Positions 24,655-34,017 are shown, counted from the stretch's first letter. The stretch is DNA of 64,000 bases from Micrococcales bacterium 72-143 (GCA_001898835.1 MKVM01000005.1:868001-932000); one strand, 5' to 3'. Numbers and translations are program-made. Notes: generated by a model not told the origin, from the sequence alone.

Positions 24655-25557
24655 TCAGGCTCCCGGCCCGGCGGCGCGCCCGGCGCGCCACGCTGCGTCG
24701 TCCTCCCGGAACCGCGCCCGTCGCGCCCGCTGCTGCTCGACGTTGGGCACGGGCACGGAGTCGAGAAGCCGGCGGGTGTAGGGGTCCTGCGGGTTGTCGA
24801 CGACCTCGTCCGCTGTCCCCTCCTCGACCACCTTCCCGCGGTACATCACCGCGACGCGGTGGGAGAGGTGACGGATGGTGGCGAAGTCGTGCGAGATCAG
24901 CACGATCGCGAGGCCCATCGAGTCCTGCAGGCGCATGAGCAGGTTGAGGATCTCCGCCCGCGTCGAGACATCGAGCGCGGAGGTCGGCTCGTCGGCGATC
25001 AGGGTGGTGGGCCGGAGCGCGAGCGCCCGTGCGATCGAGACGCGCTGGCGCTGACCACCCGAGAGCTCGCCCGGGCGCCGGTCGGCGAGCCGTGGGTCGA
25101 GGTTGACCGTCTCGAGAAGCTCGGCCACCTGCTCGCGCGCCTGCGCGCGAGTGGCGCGACGGTGGACGAGAAGCGGCTCGGCGACGGAGTAGCCGATCGA
25201 GTAGGAGGAGTCGAGCGAACCGTACGGATCCTGGAAGATCATCTGGATGCTGCCCCGGAGGGGACGAAGCGCCCCCGTCCGCGCGGTCGTCACGTCGACG
25301 CCGCCCCAGCGCACGGTTCCGCCATCCGCGGGCACGAGCTTCGCGAGCATGCGCGCGACCGTGCTCTTGCCGGACGCGGACTCGCCGACGATGCCGAGGG
25401 TCTTCCCCGGCTCGACGCGCACGCTCACCCCGTCGACCGCGACGGCGCGCTCCGTCACCCGTCCGAGGATGGAGCGCCGGAGCGGGAACGTCTTGCGCAG
25501 GTCCATCCCCTCGACCGCGTAGCGGCCGTCGCCGGATGGGGTCGGGCTCTCAGCCAC
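24655..25557 (-). CDS. Dipeptide/oligopeptide-type ABC importer ATPase (DppF/OppF-like)
   Basis: 300 residues. Walker A GESASGKST, signature LSGGQRQRVSIARAL, Walker B TLIADEPTSALD, switch His in LISHDF. The N-terminal RKTFPLRRSILGRV and C-terminal DNPQDPYTRRLLDSVP are typical of DppF/OppF proteins. GTG start overlaps the DppD-like stop by 8 bp. Last gene of the importer operon; energises uptake of the unknown substrate. Confidence 0.92.
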   Translation of the reverse strand: MAESPTPSGDGRYAVEGMDLRKTFPLRRSILGRVTERAVAVDGVSVRVEPGKTLGIVGESASGKSTVARMLAKLVPADGGTVRWGGVDVTTARTGALRPLRGSIQMIFQDPYGSLDSSYSIGYSVAEPLLVHRRATRAQAREQVAELLETVNLDPRLADRRPGELSGGQRQRVSIARALALRPTTLIADEPTSALDVSTRAEILNLLMRLQDSMGLAIVLISHDFATIRHLSHRVAVMYRGKVVEEGTADEVVDNPQDPYTRRLLDSVPVPNVEQQRARRARFREDDAAWRAGRAAGPGA

Positions 25558-26581
25558 GGTTCAGCACCTCCACGTCGTTGATCTCGTGCACCCGGACGCA
25601 GCGCGCAGCGCGCCCGGGCCCGAGCCGCACCTCCTCCTGAGGACGCCCGCAGCGGTCCGGCTCCGCGAAAGGGCACCGCTTCTGGAAGCGGCAGCCCATC
25701 GGCATCTCGTCGGCCGACGGGACCCGGCCGGGGATCGTGGGCAGCACCGTGTGGGCTCGGCCCGTCTGGGCGACGCTCGCCGCGAGCGCCTTCGTGTACG
25801 GATGCATCGGCAGCTCGTCGAGCAGCTCCCGCGTCGCTCCGCGCTCGACGATCTGGCCGGCGTACATGACCGCGACCCGATCGGAGAAGTCCGCGACGAC
25901 GCCCAGGTCGTGCGTGACGAGCAGGACCGCGAGCCCGAGCTCGGTCTGCAGGCCGCGCAGCAGGTCGAGCACGCCCGCCTGAACGGTCACGTCGAGCGCG
26001 GTGGTCGGCTCGTCGGCGATGAGCACCGCCGGCTCGCACGCGATCGCGGCGGCGATCATCACGCGCTGCTGCATGCCCCCGCTCAGCTCGAACGGGTAGG
26101 AGTCGAGGCGGCTGCGCGCGTTGGCGATACCGACCCGCTCGAGCAGCTCGACCGCGCGACGCCGTCCCTCGGTGCGGGACTCGCCCAGGTGGATGCGCCG
26201 CGACTCGGCGATCTGGTCTCCGATCTTCATCGTGGGATCGAGGCTCGACATCGGGTCCTGGAAGATCGCACCGACGGAGTTGCCGCGGTACCTCGCGTAT
26301 TCGCGCTCCGAGCTGCCGAGGATCTCCGTGCCCTCGAGCCGCACCGAGCCCGACTCCACCCGGATGGCCTTGGGAAGCAGGCCGAGGACGGCCATCGAGG
26401 TCAGCGTCTTCCCGCAGCCGGACTCGCCGATGAGGGCGACGCACTCCCCCGCGCCGACCTCGAACGAGACCGACTGGACGAGCGAGGCGGGGTTCGTCGA
26501 ACCGACCCGGCGTAGGGAGAGGTCGGTGACCTCCAGCACGGGACCCGTCTGGCCGCCGGTGGTCGCGATCCGCGCGTTCAT
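25550..26581 (-). CDS. Dipeptide/oligopeptide-type ABC importer ATPase (DppD/OppD-like)
   Basis: 343 residues. Walker A GESGCGKT, signature LSGGMQQRVMIAAAI, Walker B VLIADEPTTALD, and the oligopeptide-transporter C-terminal domain with CRFQKRCPFAEPDRC, whose Cys residues bind an Fe-S cluster in known relatives. ATG overlaps the upstream permease stop by 4 bp. Confidence 0.93.
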   Translation of the reverse strand: MNARIATTGGQTGPVLEVTDLSLRRVGSTNPASLVQSVSFEVGAGECVALIGESGCGKTLTSMAVLGLLPKAIRVESGSVRLEGTEILGSSEREYARYRGNSVGAIFQDPMSSLDPTMKIGDQIAESRRIHLGESRTEGRRRAVELLERVGIANARSRLDSYPFELSGGMQQRVMIAAAIACEPAVLIADEPTTALDVTVQAGVLDLLRGLQTELGLAVLLVTHDLGVVADFSDRVAVMYAGQIVERGATRELLDELPMHPYTKALAASVAQTGRAHTVLPTIPGRVPSADEMPMGCRFQKRCPFAEPDRCGRPQEEVRLGPGRAARCVRVHEINDVEVLNRG

Positions 26582-27456
26582 CGCTGCTCCCCGAGGAGCG
26601 CGTCGCGGAAACGATCGCCCAGGGTGTTGAAGCAGAGCACCGTCAGCACGAGCACGATGCCGGGTGGCAGCACGGCGAGCGGCGCCTTGAACTGGAAGTC
26701 GTACGCGTCGCGCAGCATCGTGCCGAGGCTCGCGGAGGGCGGTTGCGCACCGACCCCGATGAAGCTCAGCGCCGACTCCGCGATGATCGAGATGCCCATG
26801 AGGATCGTCACCTGCACGACCAGGGGGGCCATGATGTTGGGCACGACGTGCACGAAGACCGTGCGTCCGGTCGAGCTGCCGATCGAGCGGGCCGACTCGA
26901 TGTAGGTCTCCCCCGCGACGCCGAGGGTGGCGGCCCGCACGATGCGGAACAGCCCCGGGGCGAAGGCGATGCCCAGCGCCAGCATGGCGTTGAAGAGCCC
27001 GCGGCCGAGGATGGCGACGATCACGAGAGCGAAGACGAGTCCCGGGAGGCTGAGGAAGACCTCGGCGATCCGGCTGGTGACCTCGTCGATCCAGCCGCGC
27101 CGGAATCCGGCGAACAGCCCGGTCGGCAGCGCGAGGATGAGGGCGATGCCCACCGAGAGCAGCGGCGCGAGGAGGGTGAGGCGCGCGGCGAACATGAGGC
27201 GGCTGAGCACGTCCCGCCCGAGGTGGTCGGTGCCCAGCCAGTGCTCGGGTGAGATCGGCTGCAACTGGTTCCTCAGGTCCTGCGCCGTGTAGTCGTAGGG
27301 CGCGATCACCTCCGCGAAGATCGCGACGAAGAGCAGGAGCACCAGGAATCCGGCGGCCAGGAAGACGGACGGCGTTCGCAGCCGGCTGAGCACGGTGTTC
27401 TTGCCGGCGCGCTTCTTCAGCGGGCGCGGCGGCTGCACGAGGAGTTGTGTGGTCAC
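26578..27456 (-). CDS. ABC importer permease (DppC-like)
   Basis: 292 residues. OppC-type N-terminal extension, then WLGTDHLGRDVLSRLMFAAR (typical DppC sequence) and five more helices with the EAA loop ESARSIGSSTGRTVF. GTG 27456 overlaps the DppB-like stop by 4 bp. Forms the membrane channel with DppB. Confidence 0.92.
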   Translation of the reverse strand: MTTQLLVQPPRPLKKRAGKNTVLSRLRTPSVFLAAGFLVLLLFVAIFAEVIAPYDYTAQDLRNQLQPISPEHWLGTDHLGRDVLSRLMFAARLTLLAPLLSVGIALILALPTGLFAGFRRGWIDEVTSRIAEVFLSLPGLVFALVIVAILGRGLFNAMLALGIAFAPGLFRIVRAATLGVAGETYIESARSIGSSTGRTVFVHVVPNIMAPLVVQVTILMGISIIAESALSFIGVGAQPPSASLGTMLRDAYDFQFKAPLAVLPPGIVLVLTVLCFNTLGDRFRDALLGEQR

Positions 27457-28397
27457 GAGCGCACCTTGGGGTTGATGATCGTGTAGAGGATGTCGACGAT
27501 GAGGTTCACGATCACGATGACGACCGCCGCGAACAGCACGTACGCCTGGAGCGCGATGTAGTCGCGTGACAGCACCGAGGTCACCGCGAACCCGCCCAGG
27601 CCGTTGATGCCCGCCACGCTCTCGACGACGATCACGCCGCCGAGCATGTTCCCGAGCTGGAGGCCGAGCACGGTCACGATCGGGATCGCGGAGTTGCGGG
27701 TGAGGTGGCGGCCGGCAAGCCAGCCGCCGCGGGCACCGCGGGCCCGCGCGGCGCGGATGTAGGGCGCCGCGAGCACGTCGATCACCGAGCCGCGCGTGTA
27801 GCGCGCGATCTCGGCGCCATGGGTGAAGGAGAGCGCGATCGCGGGCAGCAGGATGTGGCTGAGCCATGGCCAGAAGCCGGCGCTCAGCGGCACGTAGCCG
27901 ACCGCGGGCAGCCAGCGGTTGAGGATGGCGAAGAACAGCACCATCAGCAGCAGGATCCAGAAGGCGGGCGCCGAGATGCTGATGCTCGCGAGGAACGACA
28001 GCAGGTGGTCGACCCAGCGCCCGCGGTTGAGTGCGGCGAGCAGGCCGACACCGAGCCCGACGATGGTCGAGATGGTCAGCGACACGAGCGCGATCGACGC
28101 CGTCGGCGGCACGGCCTCCAGGATCATCTCGAGGGCGGGGCGCCCGGTCGCGAGGGACGTTCCGAAGTCCCCCTGCAGCACGTGCCCGAGCCAGGTGAAG
28201 TACTGCAGGATCACGGGCTGGTTGAGCCCGAGCTGCTCGCGGATCGCCTCGATCTGCTCGGGCGTCGCGAAGTCGCCCGCGATGGCCGCCGCCGTGTCAC
28301 CCGGCAGCAGCTGGATGAGACTGAACGAGAGGATCGAGACGCCGACGAGCACGACCACGCCCGAGAGGGCGCGTCGACCGATGACTGCGAGCCGCAA
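27453..28397 (-). CDS. ABC importer permease (DppB-like)
   Basis: 314 residues. Starts RRALSGVVVLVGVSILSFSL, LLPGDTA, standard for DppB, six helices and the EAA loop RAARARGARGGWLAGRHL. TTG start at 28397 is supported by GGAGGT eight bases upstream. Preceded by a 15-bp stem hairpin that separates it from the binding-protein gene. Confidence 0.92.
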   Translation of the reverse strand: MRLAVIGRRALSGVVVLVGVSILSFSLIQLLPGDTAAAIAGDFATPEQIEAIREQLGLNQPVILQYFTWLGHVLQGDFGTSLATGRPALEMILEAVPPTASIALVSLTISTIVGLGVGLLAALNRGRWVDHLLSFLASISISAPAFWILLLMVLFFAILNRWLPAVGYVPLSAGFWPWLSHILLPAIALSFTHGAEIARYTRGSVIDVLAAPYIRAARARGARGGWLAGRHLTRNSAIPIVTVLGLQLGNMLGGVIVVESVAGINGLGGFAVTSVLSRDYIALQAYVLFAAVVIVIVNLIVDILYTIINPKVRS

Positions 28398-28433
28398 GAC
28401 TGCTTACCTCCGAAGCGTTGATCGTTGGACGGT

Positions 28434-28466
28434 CTCCGGCGGCGTCGGCTCCCGACGCCGCCGGAG
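28434..28466 (-). terminator. Intercistronic hairpin between binding protein and permease
   Basis: Perfect 15-bp arms (28434-28448 and 28452-28466) with a 3-base loop. It sits 11 bases after the binding-protein stop and may protect that mRNA or reduce read-through, giving more binding protein than permease, as is common in ABC importer operons. Confidence 0.75.
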
Positions 28467-28477
28467 GGGTCCTTCTC

Positions 28478-30043
28478 CTACTTGCCGCCCGTGAAGTAGG
28501 CGTACGTCCAGTCGTTGTCGTAGTTGACCGGGATGGAGATGCCGCCGAGCGCCGAGTTGTACATCACGGCGTCGGTGGGCGCGCAGATCGGGATCATGGT
28601 CGGGCCCTGCTCGAGAACCTGCTTCATGATCTCGTGCATGTATCCGGCACGCTCGTCCTGGTCGGAGGTGGCGTTCATGGCGGCGAGGGGCTTCTGGATG
28701 CCGTCGAAGAGGTAGTCGCCGTAGTTGAACACACCGTCGGGTGCGTAGAACTGCTGCACGAACTGGGCCGGGTCGGGCCGGGCCGAGTTGACGAGTGCGA
28801 TCGATGCCTCGAACTCACCGCGGGAGCGGAGGTCGCTCAGCGTCGCCGTGTCGAGCGACTCGACCGAGACGTCCATGCCCACCGTGTTGAGCTGGTTCTG
28901 CACCGCCGCGGCCATGTTCTGGTAGAGCGTCGCCGCGCCCACGTAGAGGGTCACCTTGGTGCCCACCAGGCCGGCCTTCTCCAGGAGCTCGCGGGCGAGA
29001 TCCGGGTCGTAGGCTGCGGCATCCGACTTCTCGAGCTTCGGGTCGCTCGCCCAGTAGCTCGTCGGGTACGGCTGCGCGACCGCCTCGCAACCTCCGTCGT
29101 AGAGGGCGTCGCTGATGCCCTGGCGGTCGATCGCGTGCATCGCGGCCATGCGCATCGCGGGATTCGCCCACTGGCCGGCGCCGGTGTTGAGCATGATGCC
29201 CACGACGGTGGCCCGGTTGCCCGTGATGCTCGTGACCGTGTCCGGTGCGCGCTGCTCCTGCTCGGGGATCTGGGTGTAGCGGGTCTGGGCCACGTCGATC
29301 TCACCCGTGAGCACGGCGTTCAGGCGGGTCTGGTCGTCGTTGAGGCCGGTGAGGATCTCGATGCGGTCGAGCTTGATCCGGTCCTTGTTCCAGTACCCGT
29401 CCCAGGCCACGTAGGTGATGCCGGTCTGGTTCTGCTTCTCCACCGTGAAGGGTCCGGTTCCCACCGGCTTGGTGCCGAGGTCGGCGGAGCCGAGGGCGGC
29501 GGGGCTGATCATCATCCCGGCCTCGCTCGCCAGCACGCCCAGGATGTCGGACGCGGGGCGGCTCATGGTGAGCCGCACCCGATGCTCGTCGATCACCTCG
29601 ACATCGGTCACGGTCGCCAGCTGGGAGGCGATCTGGCCGCCGCGCGTCGGGGCCGCGTCCAGGTTCGCCTTCACGGCGTCGGCGTCGAACGGCGCGCCGT
29701 CCTGGAATTCGACGCCTTCGCGCAGCTGGAGCTCCAGCTGGGTGGCGTCGTCGCTCAGCTCCCACTCGGTCGCGAGCCCCGGCTGCAGCAGTCCCTCGGG
29801 ATCGCGCAGGATCAGGGCTTCGTAGACGGGCGTGAGGAAGGCGACGCCGGGCGTCGCCGACAGGGCGGGGTCGAGCGAGGTGAGCGCCGCGCTGGTGCCC
29901 ACCTTGAGCACACGGGGGACGTCGGCGGGGGGCTCCCCGCCTCCTCCGTCCGTGCAACCCGCGAGACCCACCGCGAGCGCGGCGGCCGCGACGAGGGATA
30001 CGATCCGCTTCCCGTTCCGGGAAGCCGTCGGTGACGTACGCAT
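28478..30043 (-). CDS. ABC importer substrate-binding lipoprotein, family 5
   Basis: 521 residues from ATG 30043 (GAGAGG 6 bases before). Lipoprotein signal: KRIVSLVAAAALAVGLAGC, lipobox LAGC, then a Gly-rich linker. Body is SBP family 5 (DppA/OppA type): TSAALTSLDPALS, LREGVEFQDGAPFDADAV, PVGTGPFTVEK. Anchored outside the membrane; delivers a peptide-like or other polar ligand. First gene of the importer operon. Confidence 0.93.
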   Translation of the reverse strand: MRTSPTASRNGKRIVSLVAAAALAVGLAGCTDGGGGEPPADVPRVLKVGTSAALTSLDPALSATPGVAFLTPVYEALILRDPEGLLQPGLATEWELSDDATQLELQLREGVEFQDGAPFDADAVKANLDAAPTRGGQIASQLATVTDVEVIDEHRVRLTMSRPASDILGVLASEAGMMISPAALGSADLGTKPVGTGPFTVEKQNQTGITYVAWDGYWNKDRIKLDRIEILTGLNDDQTRLNAVLTGEIDVAQTRYTQIPEQEQRAPDTVTSITGNRATVVGIMLNTGAGQWANPAMRMAAMHAIDRQGISDALYDGGCEAVAQPYPTSYWASDPKLEKSDAAAYDPDLARELLEKAGLVGTKVTLYVGAATLYQNMAAAVQNQLNTVGMDVSVESLDTATLSDLRSRGEFEASIALVNSARPDPAQFVQQFYAPDGVFNYGDYLFDGIQKPLAAMNATSDQDERAGYMHEIMKQVLEQGPTMIPICAPTDAVMYNSALGGISIPVNYDNDWTYAYFTGGK

Positions 30044-30144
30044 GAAATGCCTCTCCATCTCCATTGATGATTCCGCTGCCGTGCTGTGCCGGGGCGAACC
30101 GCGAGGTCCGGGTGACTCCCTGCGTGGGATTCACCCCAACATAT

Positions 30145-30186
30145 CCGCCGCTTGTGCACTAATCAACAGTCAACTGTATCCAATTG
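30145..30186 (-). promoter_or_regulatory. Importer promoter with GTATCCAAT motif
   Basis: Minus strand: a plausible -35 TTGATT, 17-bp spacer and -10 TATGTT. Upstream of it AACTGTATCCAAT (30172-30184) matches AACTGGATCCAAT of the bicupin promoter at 12 of 13 positions, suggesting the same GntR-type regulator. Confidence 0.5.
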
Positions 30187-30245
30187 TGTCTCGATCTCCG
30201 GGTCGTCCTCCGGGCGGATCGAGGGCGCCCGGGGAAGCAGGTGCG

Positions 30246-31247
30246 CTACTTGATCGCGATCGCGTTGGGCGGTGCGCCCACGCCGCCGACGACGTTGAGG
30301 GGTGAGCAGCTGAGGAAGAACTCGTAGACGCCGTCCGCGGCGCAGTCGGCGGCGAGGTCGTCGAGCGCCCAGAGTTCGCCGATGATGAGCCCCAGGAGGG
30401 GGATGAGGTGCCGGTGCAGACCGCCGTTGTGGTTCGGGCCGCGCTCCGGGGGCGGGTCGTCGTCGAGGAAGAGCCCGCTCTCGGTCAGCTTCGGCGAGCC
30501 CTCGAGACCCGAGTTGTCGGCCGAGAACATCGCGATCCGGTGATCCCAGATCCACTCGAGCATGTCGAACGACTGCGCGATGCCGGGCGTGCCGGTGCGG
30601 CTTCTGCGCTCCTCGTCGCTCGCCCCCAGCCACCAGGTGGACCAGCCCACGTGCAGCAGGAGGATGTCGCCCTGCCGGATCTCCACGCCCTGGGCGTCGG
30701 CGATCGCGTCCAGGTCGTCGGGCGTCAGGTGGCGCGGCCGATCGGGGCGCCACTCCTCCCCGCGTCCCCGGAAGTGGCGCATCGCATCCAGCAGCACCCC
30801 GCGGCCCGCGATGCCCCTCTCGGCGAGGAGCTGCACCCCGAGCGCCGGCCTGTCCGGCCAGGCGAGGCTGATCTGGTCGTCGCCGACGCCGTTGTAGAAC
30901 CCGTACCGGGGGGCGCGGATGTGGCGGAGCCCGTCGACCTGCGACGTCGACTGGAGGTAGAAGGAATCCAGCCAGTCGTCGCGGTGGTTCGGGTTGTTCG
31001 CGAACATGTGATGTGCGGTCGCGGGCCGGGTGCCCGCGATGCTCGGGACGAAGGCGTTGATCGGGTAGTCGAGGTTGAAGGTGCGCCCCGCGCGGACCAG
31101 TGCTGCCGCCTCGCGGGTGGCCTCGGGCGTGAGGAAGTTGAGCATGCCGAGCTCGTCCTCCTCGCCGAAGACGCCCCACGACGACCCGGGAGGGCCGTCC
31201 GTCCTCCGCAGGAGCTCTGCGTAGCTGGGAACGCGGTCGGGCAGCAT
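30246..31247 (-). CDS. Cyclase-family (PF04199, kynurenine-formamidase-like) hydrolase
   Basis: 333 residues. The metal-binding hydrolase family shares HxGTHxDxxxH-like motifs; here the region is PATAHHMFANN and later ILLLHVGWSTWW and FSADNSGLEG. Longer than KynB and closer to the polyketide-cyclase-named group. GGGGAGAA precedes ATG 31247. Directly behind the bicupin gene in the same operon. Probably hydrolyses an amide, lactone or formyl group in the unknown pathway. Confidence 0.82.
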   Translation of the reverse strand: MLPDRVPSYAELLRRTDGPPGSSWGVFGEEDELGMLNFLTPEATREAAALVRAGRTFNLDYPINAFVPSIAGTRPATAHHMFANNPNHRDDWLDSFYLQSTSQVDGLRHIRAPRYGFYNGVGDDQISLAWPDRPALGVQLLAERGIAGRGVLLDAMRHFRGRGEEWRPDRPRHLTPDDLDAIADAQGVEIRQGDILLLHVGWSTWWLGASDEERRSRTGTPGIAQSFDMLEWIWDHRIAMFSADNSGLEGSPKLTESGLFLDDDPPPERGPNHNGGLHRHLIPLLGLIIGELWALDDLAADCAADGVYEFFLSCSPLNVVGGVGAPPNAIAIK

Positions 31248-31267
31248 GGCGCGCTTCTCCCCGGCGA

Positions 31268-32185
31268 TCAGCCGCGGGTCTCGAGGGCGCGCCGCGGGTC
31301 GTCCTCGGCGTAGACGAAGTCGCGCTTGCTGAGCGGCTCGGGGATGACCTCCGGCGGCGGATAGATCCCCTCGTTGGTGATCATCCCGCCGGTCGCAAGG
31401 ATGTCCCACCGCACCGGGCTGTAGAAGTCGATGAGGCCCACGAGCGCGCCCCGCGTGACCGCCTGGGTCGTGTGGATGTCCGGCGGCTTCGAGATCGCCA
31501 CCGCGGGGGCCACGACGACCTGATGCTCGTCGGGAAGCCATTCGCGGGAGTTGCGCGTCCAGTGGCGACGCATGTGGTGGACCATCGTCCCCTGCAGGAT
31601 CAACGACGCCTGCTCGAAGTCCTCGTGGTCGTGCGGGCTCATCTTCTCGGGGTCGCGCGGCTGCGAGCGGTATGGCCACCGGAACTTGGCCATCGCCGTG
31701 CGGTGGACGAAGCATCGCGGGCCGTCGGGCGCGGCGGTGAGATCGTAGTGGCGCAGCGCATAGCCACCCTCGGGCTCCCCCATCGGCGTGATCGGGGCGA
31801 TGTGCGGCACGGGCGGCTCATATTCCTCGCGGTTCTGGCACAGCTCGAGAAGGTCGCGCGCCGCGGTCGTGAAGCCCATCCACACCGAGCCCTCCTCGAG
31901 CAGCTCGACCTCGCTCTCCCCCGGCGGCACGATGAACACCGACCCCGGGCCGCCCTCGACCGTCTCGCCGCCGGCGCGAACGCGCACGGGATGGAACAGG
32001 GCGAAGACGAAGTACTCGTCCTCGTTGGAGGCGCGCGTGAGCTTGGCGCCCGCCGGGCCCTCCAGGTAGCCGATGACGGAGTTCTGCGTGCGGTGGAACC
32101 ATTGCGAAGCGGACCCCTCCACGCGGTCCGGCCCGTCCTCCCAGAACTGGCGATAGGTACCGATCAATCCTTGCGTGTAGGGCAT
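31268..32185 (-). CDS. Bicupin protein, possible metal oxygenase or isomerase
   Basis: 305 residues from ATG 32185 (AAGGAG 6 bases before). Two beta-barrel halves: the first around VRVRAGGETVEGGPGSVFIVPPG, the second with MSPHDHEDFEQASLILQGTMVHHMRRHW, whose His/Glu residues look like a cupin metal site. Possibly a ring-cleaving dioxygenase or a metal-dependent isomerase. First gene of a two-gene operon with the cyclase-family hydrolase, under the GGATCCAATATA promoter. Confidence 0.75.
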   Translation of the reverse strand: MPYTQGLIGTYRQFWEDGPDRVEGSASQWFHRTQNSVIGYLEGPAGAKLTRASNEDEYFVFALFHPVRVRAGGETVEGGPGSVFIVPPGESEVELLEEGSVWMGFTTAARDLLELCQNREEYEPPVPHIAPITPMGEPEGGYALRHYDLTAAPDGPRCFVHRTAMAKFRWPYRSQPRDPEKMSPHDHEDFEQASLILQGTMVHHMRRHWTRNSREWLPDEHQVVVAPAVAISKPPDIHTTQAVTRGALVGLIDFYSPVRWDILATGGMITNEGIYPPPEVIPEPLSKRDFVYAEDDPRRALETRG

Positions 32186-32209
32186 GAACACTCCTTCGTG
32201 AGCTCCGCT

Positions 32210-32248
32210 AACTGGATCCAATATATGTTGTCCGGTCTGTTCGCACAA
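32210..32248 (-). promoter_or_regulatory. Bicupin promoter with GGATCCAATATA operator
   Basis: Minus strand: -35 TTGTGC, 17-bp spacer, -10 TATATT (32220-32225 on the complement), with TGGATCCA directly next to the -10. The 12 bases 32214-32225 are identical to 21305-21316 at the DUF6282 promoter. A repressor bound here would block the -10. Confidence 0.65.
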
Positions 32249-32303
32249 CACGGGCTCGTGAAGCGGCACCGGATGTCGGCCGGCCCGTCGCTACATTCGG
32301 AAC

Positions 32304-32774
32304 ATGTCCAGCACGGGAGAAGAACTCGAGCGCCTCGCCCGTGCGTGCTGGTCGCGTGCGGGCGAGACCTGGGACGAGGTCCGCGAGCTGATCGAGGAGC
32401 GCGATCGGGTGCCGGAGCTGATCCGCGCCCTCGCAGCCACCGCCCCCGAGGGCGCGCTCTCCTACATCGGCGTGACAGTGCTCGAGGACATCGCGATGGA
32501 TGCGGAGTCGTCGGGCGCCGAGGACGGAGCGATCGATGCGCTCCTCGCGGCCGAGCTCGACCTCGCGACGAGCTACGAGATCCTCTCCGGCCCCTACCCC
32601 GAATTTCTCGAAAGGTGGCAGGTGCGCGAGCGCTTCGCCCAGCTGCTGACGCCCGCGCAACTCGACGCGCTCTTCGACTGGCCCGCGCGCGTGCGCCAAC
32701 GGATCGTGCTCGACGGGGAGGGCACCCGGCTGCTGCCGCTCTCGGGATGGCTCGACGACGCGGCCGCGTCGTGA
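32304..32774 (+). CDS. Hypothetical protein, DUF6869-like
   Basis: 156 residues, acidic and helical, no membrane segment. Layout (RALAATAPEGALSYIGVTVLEDI) resembles the DUF6869 group from memory. Such proteins occur near toxin/immunity genes in other genomes but no partner is visible. Separate from the minus-strand catabolic operons. Function unknown. Confidence 0.75.
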   Translation: MSSTGEELERLARACWSRAGETWDEVRELIEERDRVPELIRALAATAPEGALSYIGVTVLEDIAMDAESSGAEDGAIDALLAAELDLATSYEILSGPYPEFLERWQVRERFAQLLTPAQLDALFDWPARVRQRIVLDGEGTRLLPLSGWLDDAAAS

Positions 32775-32841
32775 TGACCGGTTGCGCTCCGCGCGCGATG
32801 CCGATCGTCGTCGCGGTCCCCGGTCGGAGAGGCCCCGCGCA

Positions 32842-34017
32842 CTAGTCCTGGGCGTCGAGGAGCTCGAGCACCGCGTCGACGACGACCGCCGGATAGAGCC
32901 GCAGCTGCTCGAGGTCGACCCACTCGTCCACCGCGTGCAGGCCACCGCCCGCCGGCCCGCAGACGACCGTCGGAACGCCGGCCTCCTCCCACAGCGCCGA
33001 CTCCATCCAGTACGGGAATCCGCGACGCGCGACGGGCCGTCCCCGTTGCGCGAGGGCGCGCGAGAGGCCCGCCGCCAAGTCGGCCGAGCCGCCGCTGGGG
33101 GCCAGCTGCCAGGGCGCGCGTCTCATGACGGACGAGACCGCCACCTCGCACCCTGCGTGGTCGACCGATCCGACGATCGCCTCCAGCCCGACGAGGCCGG
33201 CGTCCGGAGACTCGGATGGCAGGGTCCTGCGCTCGACCATCAGCTCTGCGGCCGCGGCGACGGTGAACGGTGCCGAACCCGCCCTCACGACCGTGGTCAT
33301 CAACGACCCGCGATCCAGCTGCGGGTCGGCATCCGCGCTCGCGAGCGCCTCGTCCGCCCGCTTCACCGCGGCCAGGATCGCCGCGACGACCGGGACCACG
33401 TCGACCGCCTCGGCCGGTTGCGAGGAGTGCGCGGCCCGGCCGACGAGCTGCACCCGCATGAGCTCGTACCCGCGGTGCGCCTGCGCGACGTCGAGCCAGG
33501 TCGGCTCGGCGATGAGGCAGGCGTCGGGGATGCCGGCGAGCTCGTGCAGGCGGGCGAGCACGGCCTCCGCGCCGACGCTGCCGTCCTCCTCGTCCGACAC
33601 CAGCACGACCACGAGCCGGCCCGGTGCGTCGAGTGCCGCGAGCCGCTCGGCGGCGACCACGAGCCCGGCGACCCCGCCCTTCATGTCGCTCGTGCCGCGT
33701 CCGTACATGCGGTCGCCCTCCACGCGGGCACGAAACGGGGCGTCCATGCCATCCGTGGGCACGGTGTCGAGGTGCCCGTTCAGCACGACGCAGCGACCGG
33801 GCCTCGAACCGTCGCGCACCGCCACCAGGCTGGGACGAGCGGGGTCGTCCGCCACCCGCTCGACGCGGTAGCCGGCACCCGTCAGTCGCTCGGTCAGGAC
33901 GGCGACGATCGCCGCCTCACCCGGCGAGCCCGGCGCCAGGCTCGGGCTGACCGAGTCGATCCCGACAAGCTCGGCGGTGAGAGCGACCGCGCTCGACCCC
34001 AGGTCGTCTTCGGACAT
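32842..34017 (-). CDS. M20-family metallopeptidase (ArgE/DapE-like)
   Basis: 391 residues from ATG 34017; longer start at 34107 is not needed by the family. Metal ligands: VLNGHLDTVP (His82, Asp84), YGRGTSDMKGG (Asp111), SDEEDG (Glu143/144). Central dimerisation domain has GRAAHSS. Such enzymes deacylate N-acyl amino acids or cut dipeptides. A role in processing the imported peptide-like substrate is possible but only inferred from position. Confidence 0.9.
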   Translation of the reverse strand: MSEDDLGSSAVALTAELVGIDSVSPSLAPGSPGEAAIVAVLTERLTGAGYRVERVADDPARPSLVAVRDGSRPGRCVVLNGHLDTVPTDGMDAPFRARVEGDRMYGRGTSDMKGGVAGLVVAAERLAALDAPGRLVVVLVSDEEDGSVGAEAVLARLHELAGIPDACLIAEPTWLDVAQAHRGYELMRVQLVGRAAHSSQPAEAVDVVPVVAAILAAVKRADEALASADADPQLDRGSLMTTVVRAGSAPFTVAAAAELMVERRTLPSESPDAGLVGLEAIVGSVDHAGCEVAVSSVMRRAPWQLAPSGGSADLAAGLSRALAQRGRPVARRGFPYWMESALWEEAGVPTVVCGPAGGGLHAVDEWVDLEQLRLYPAVVVDAVLELLDAQD

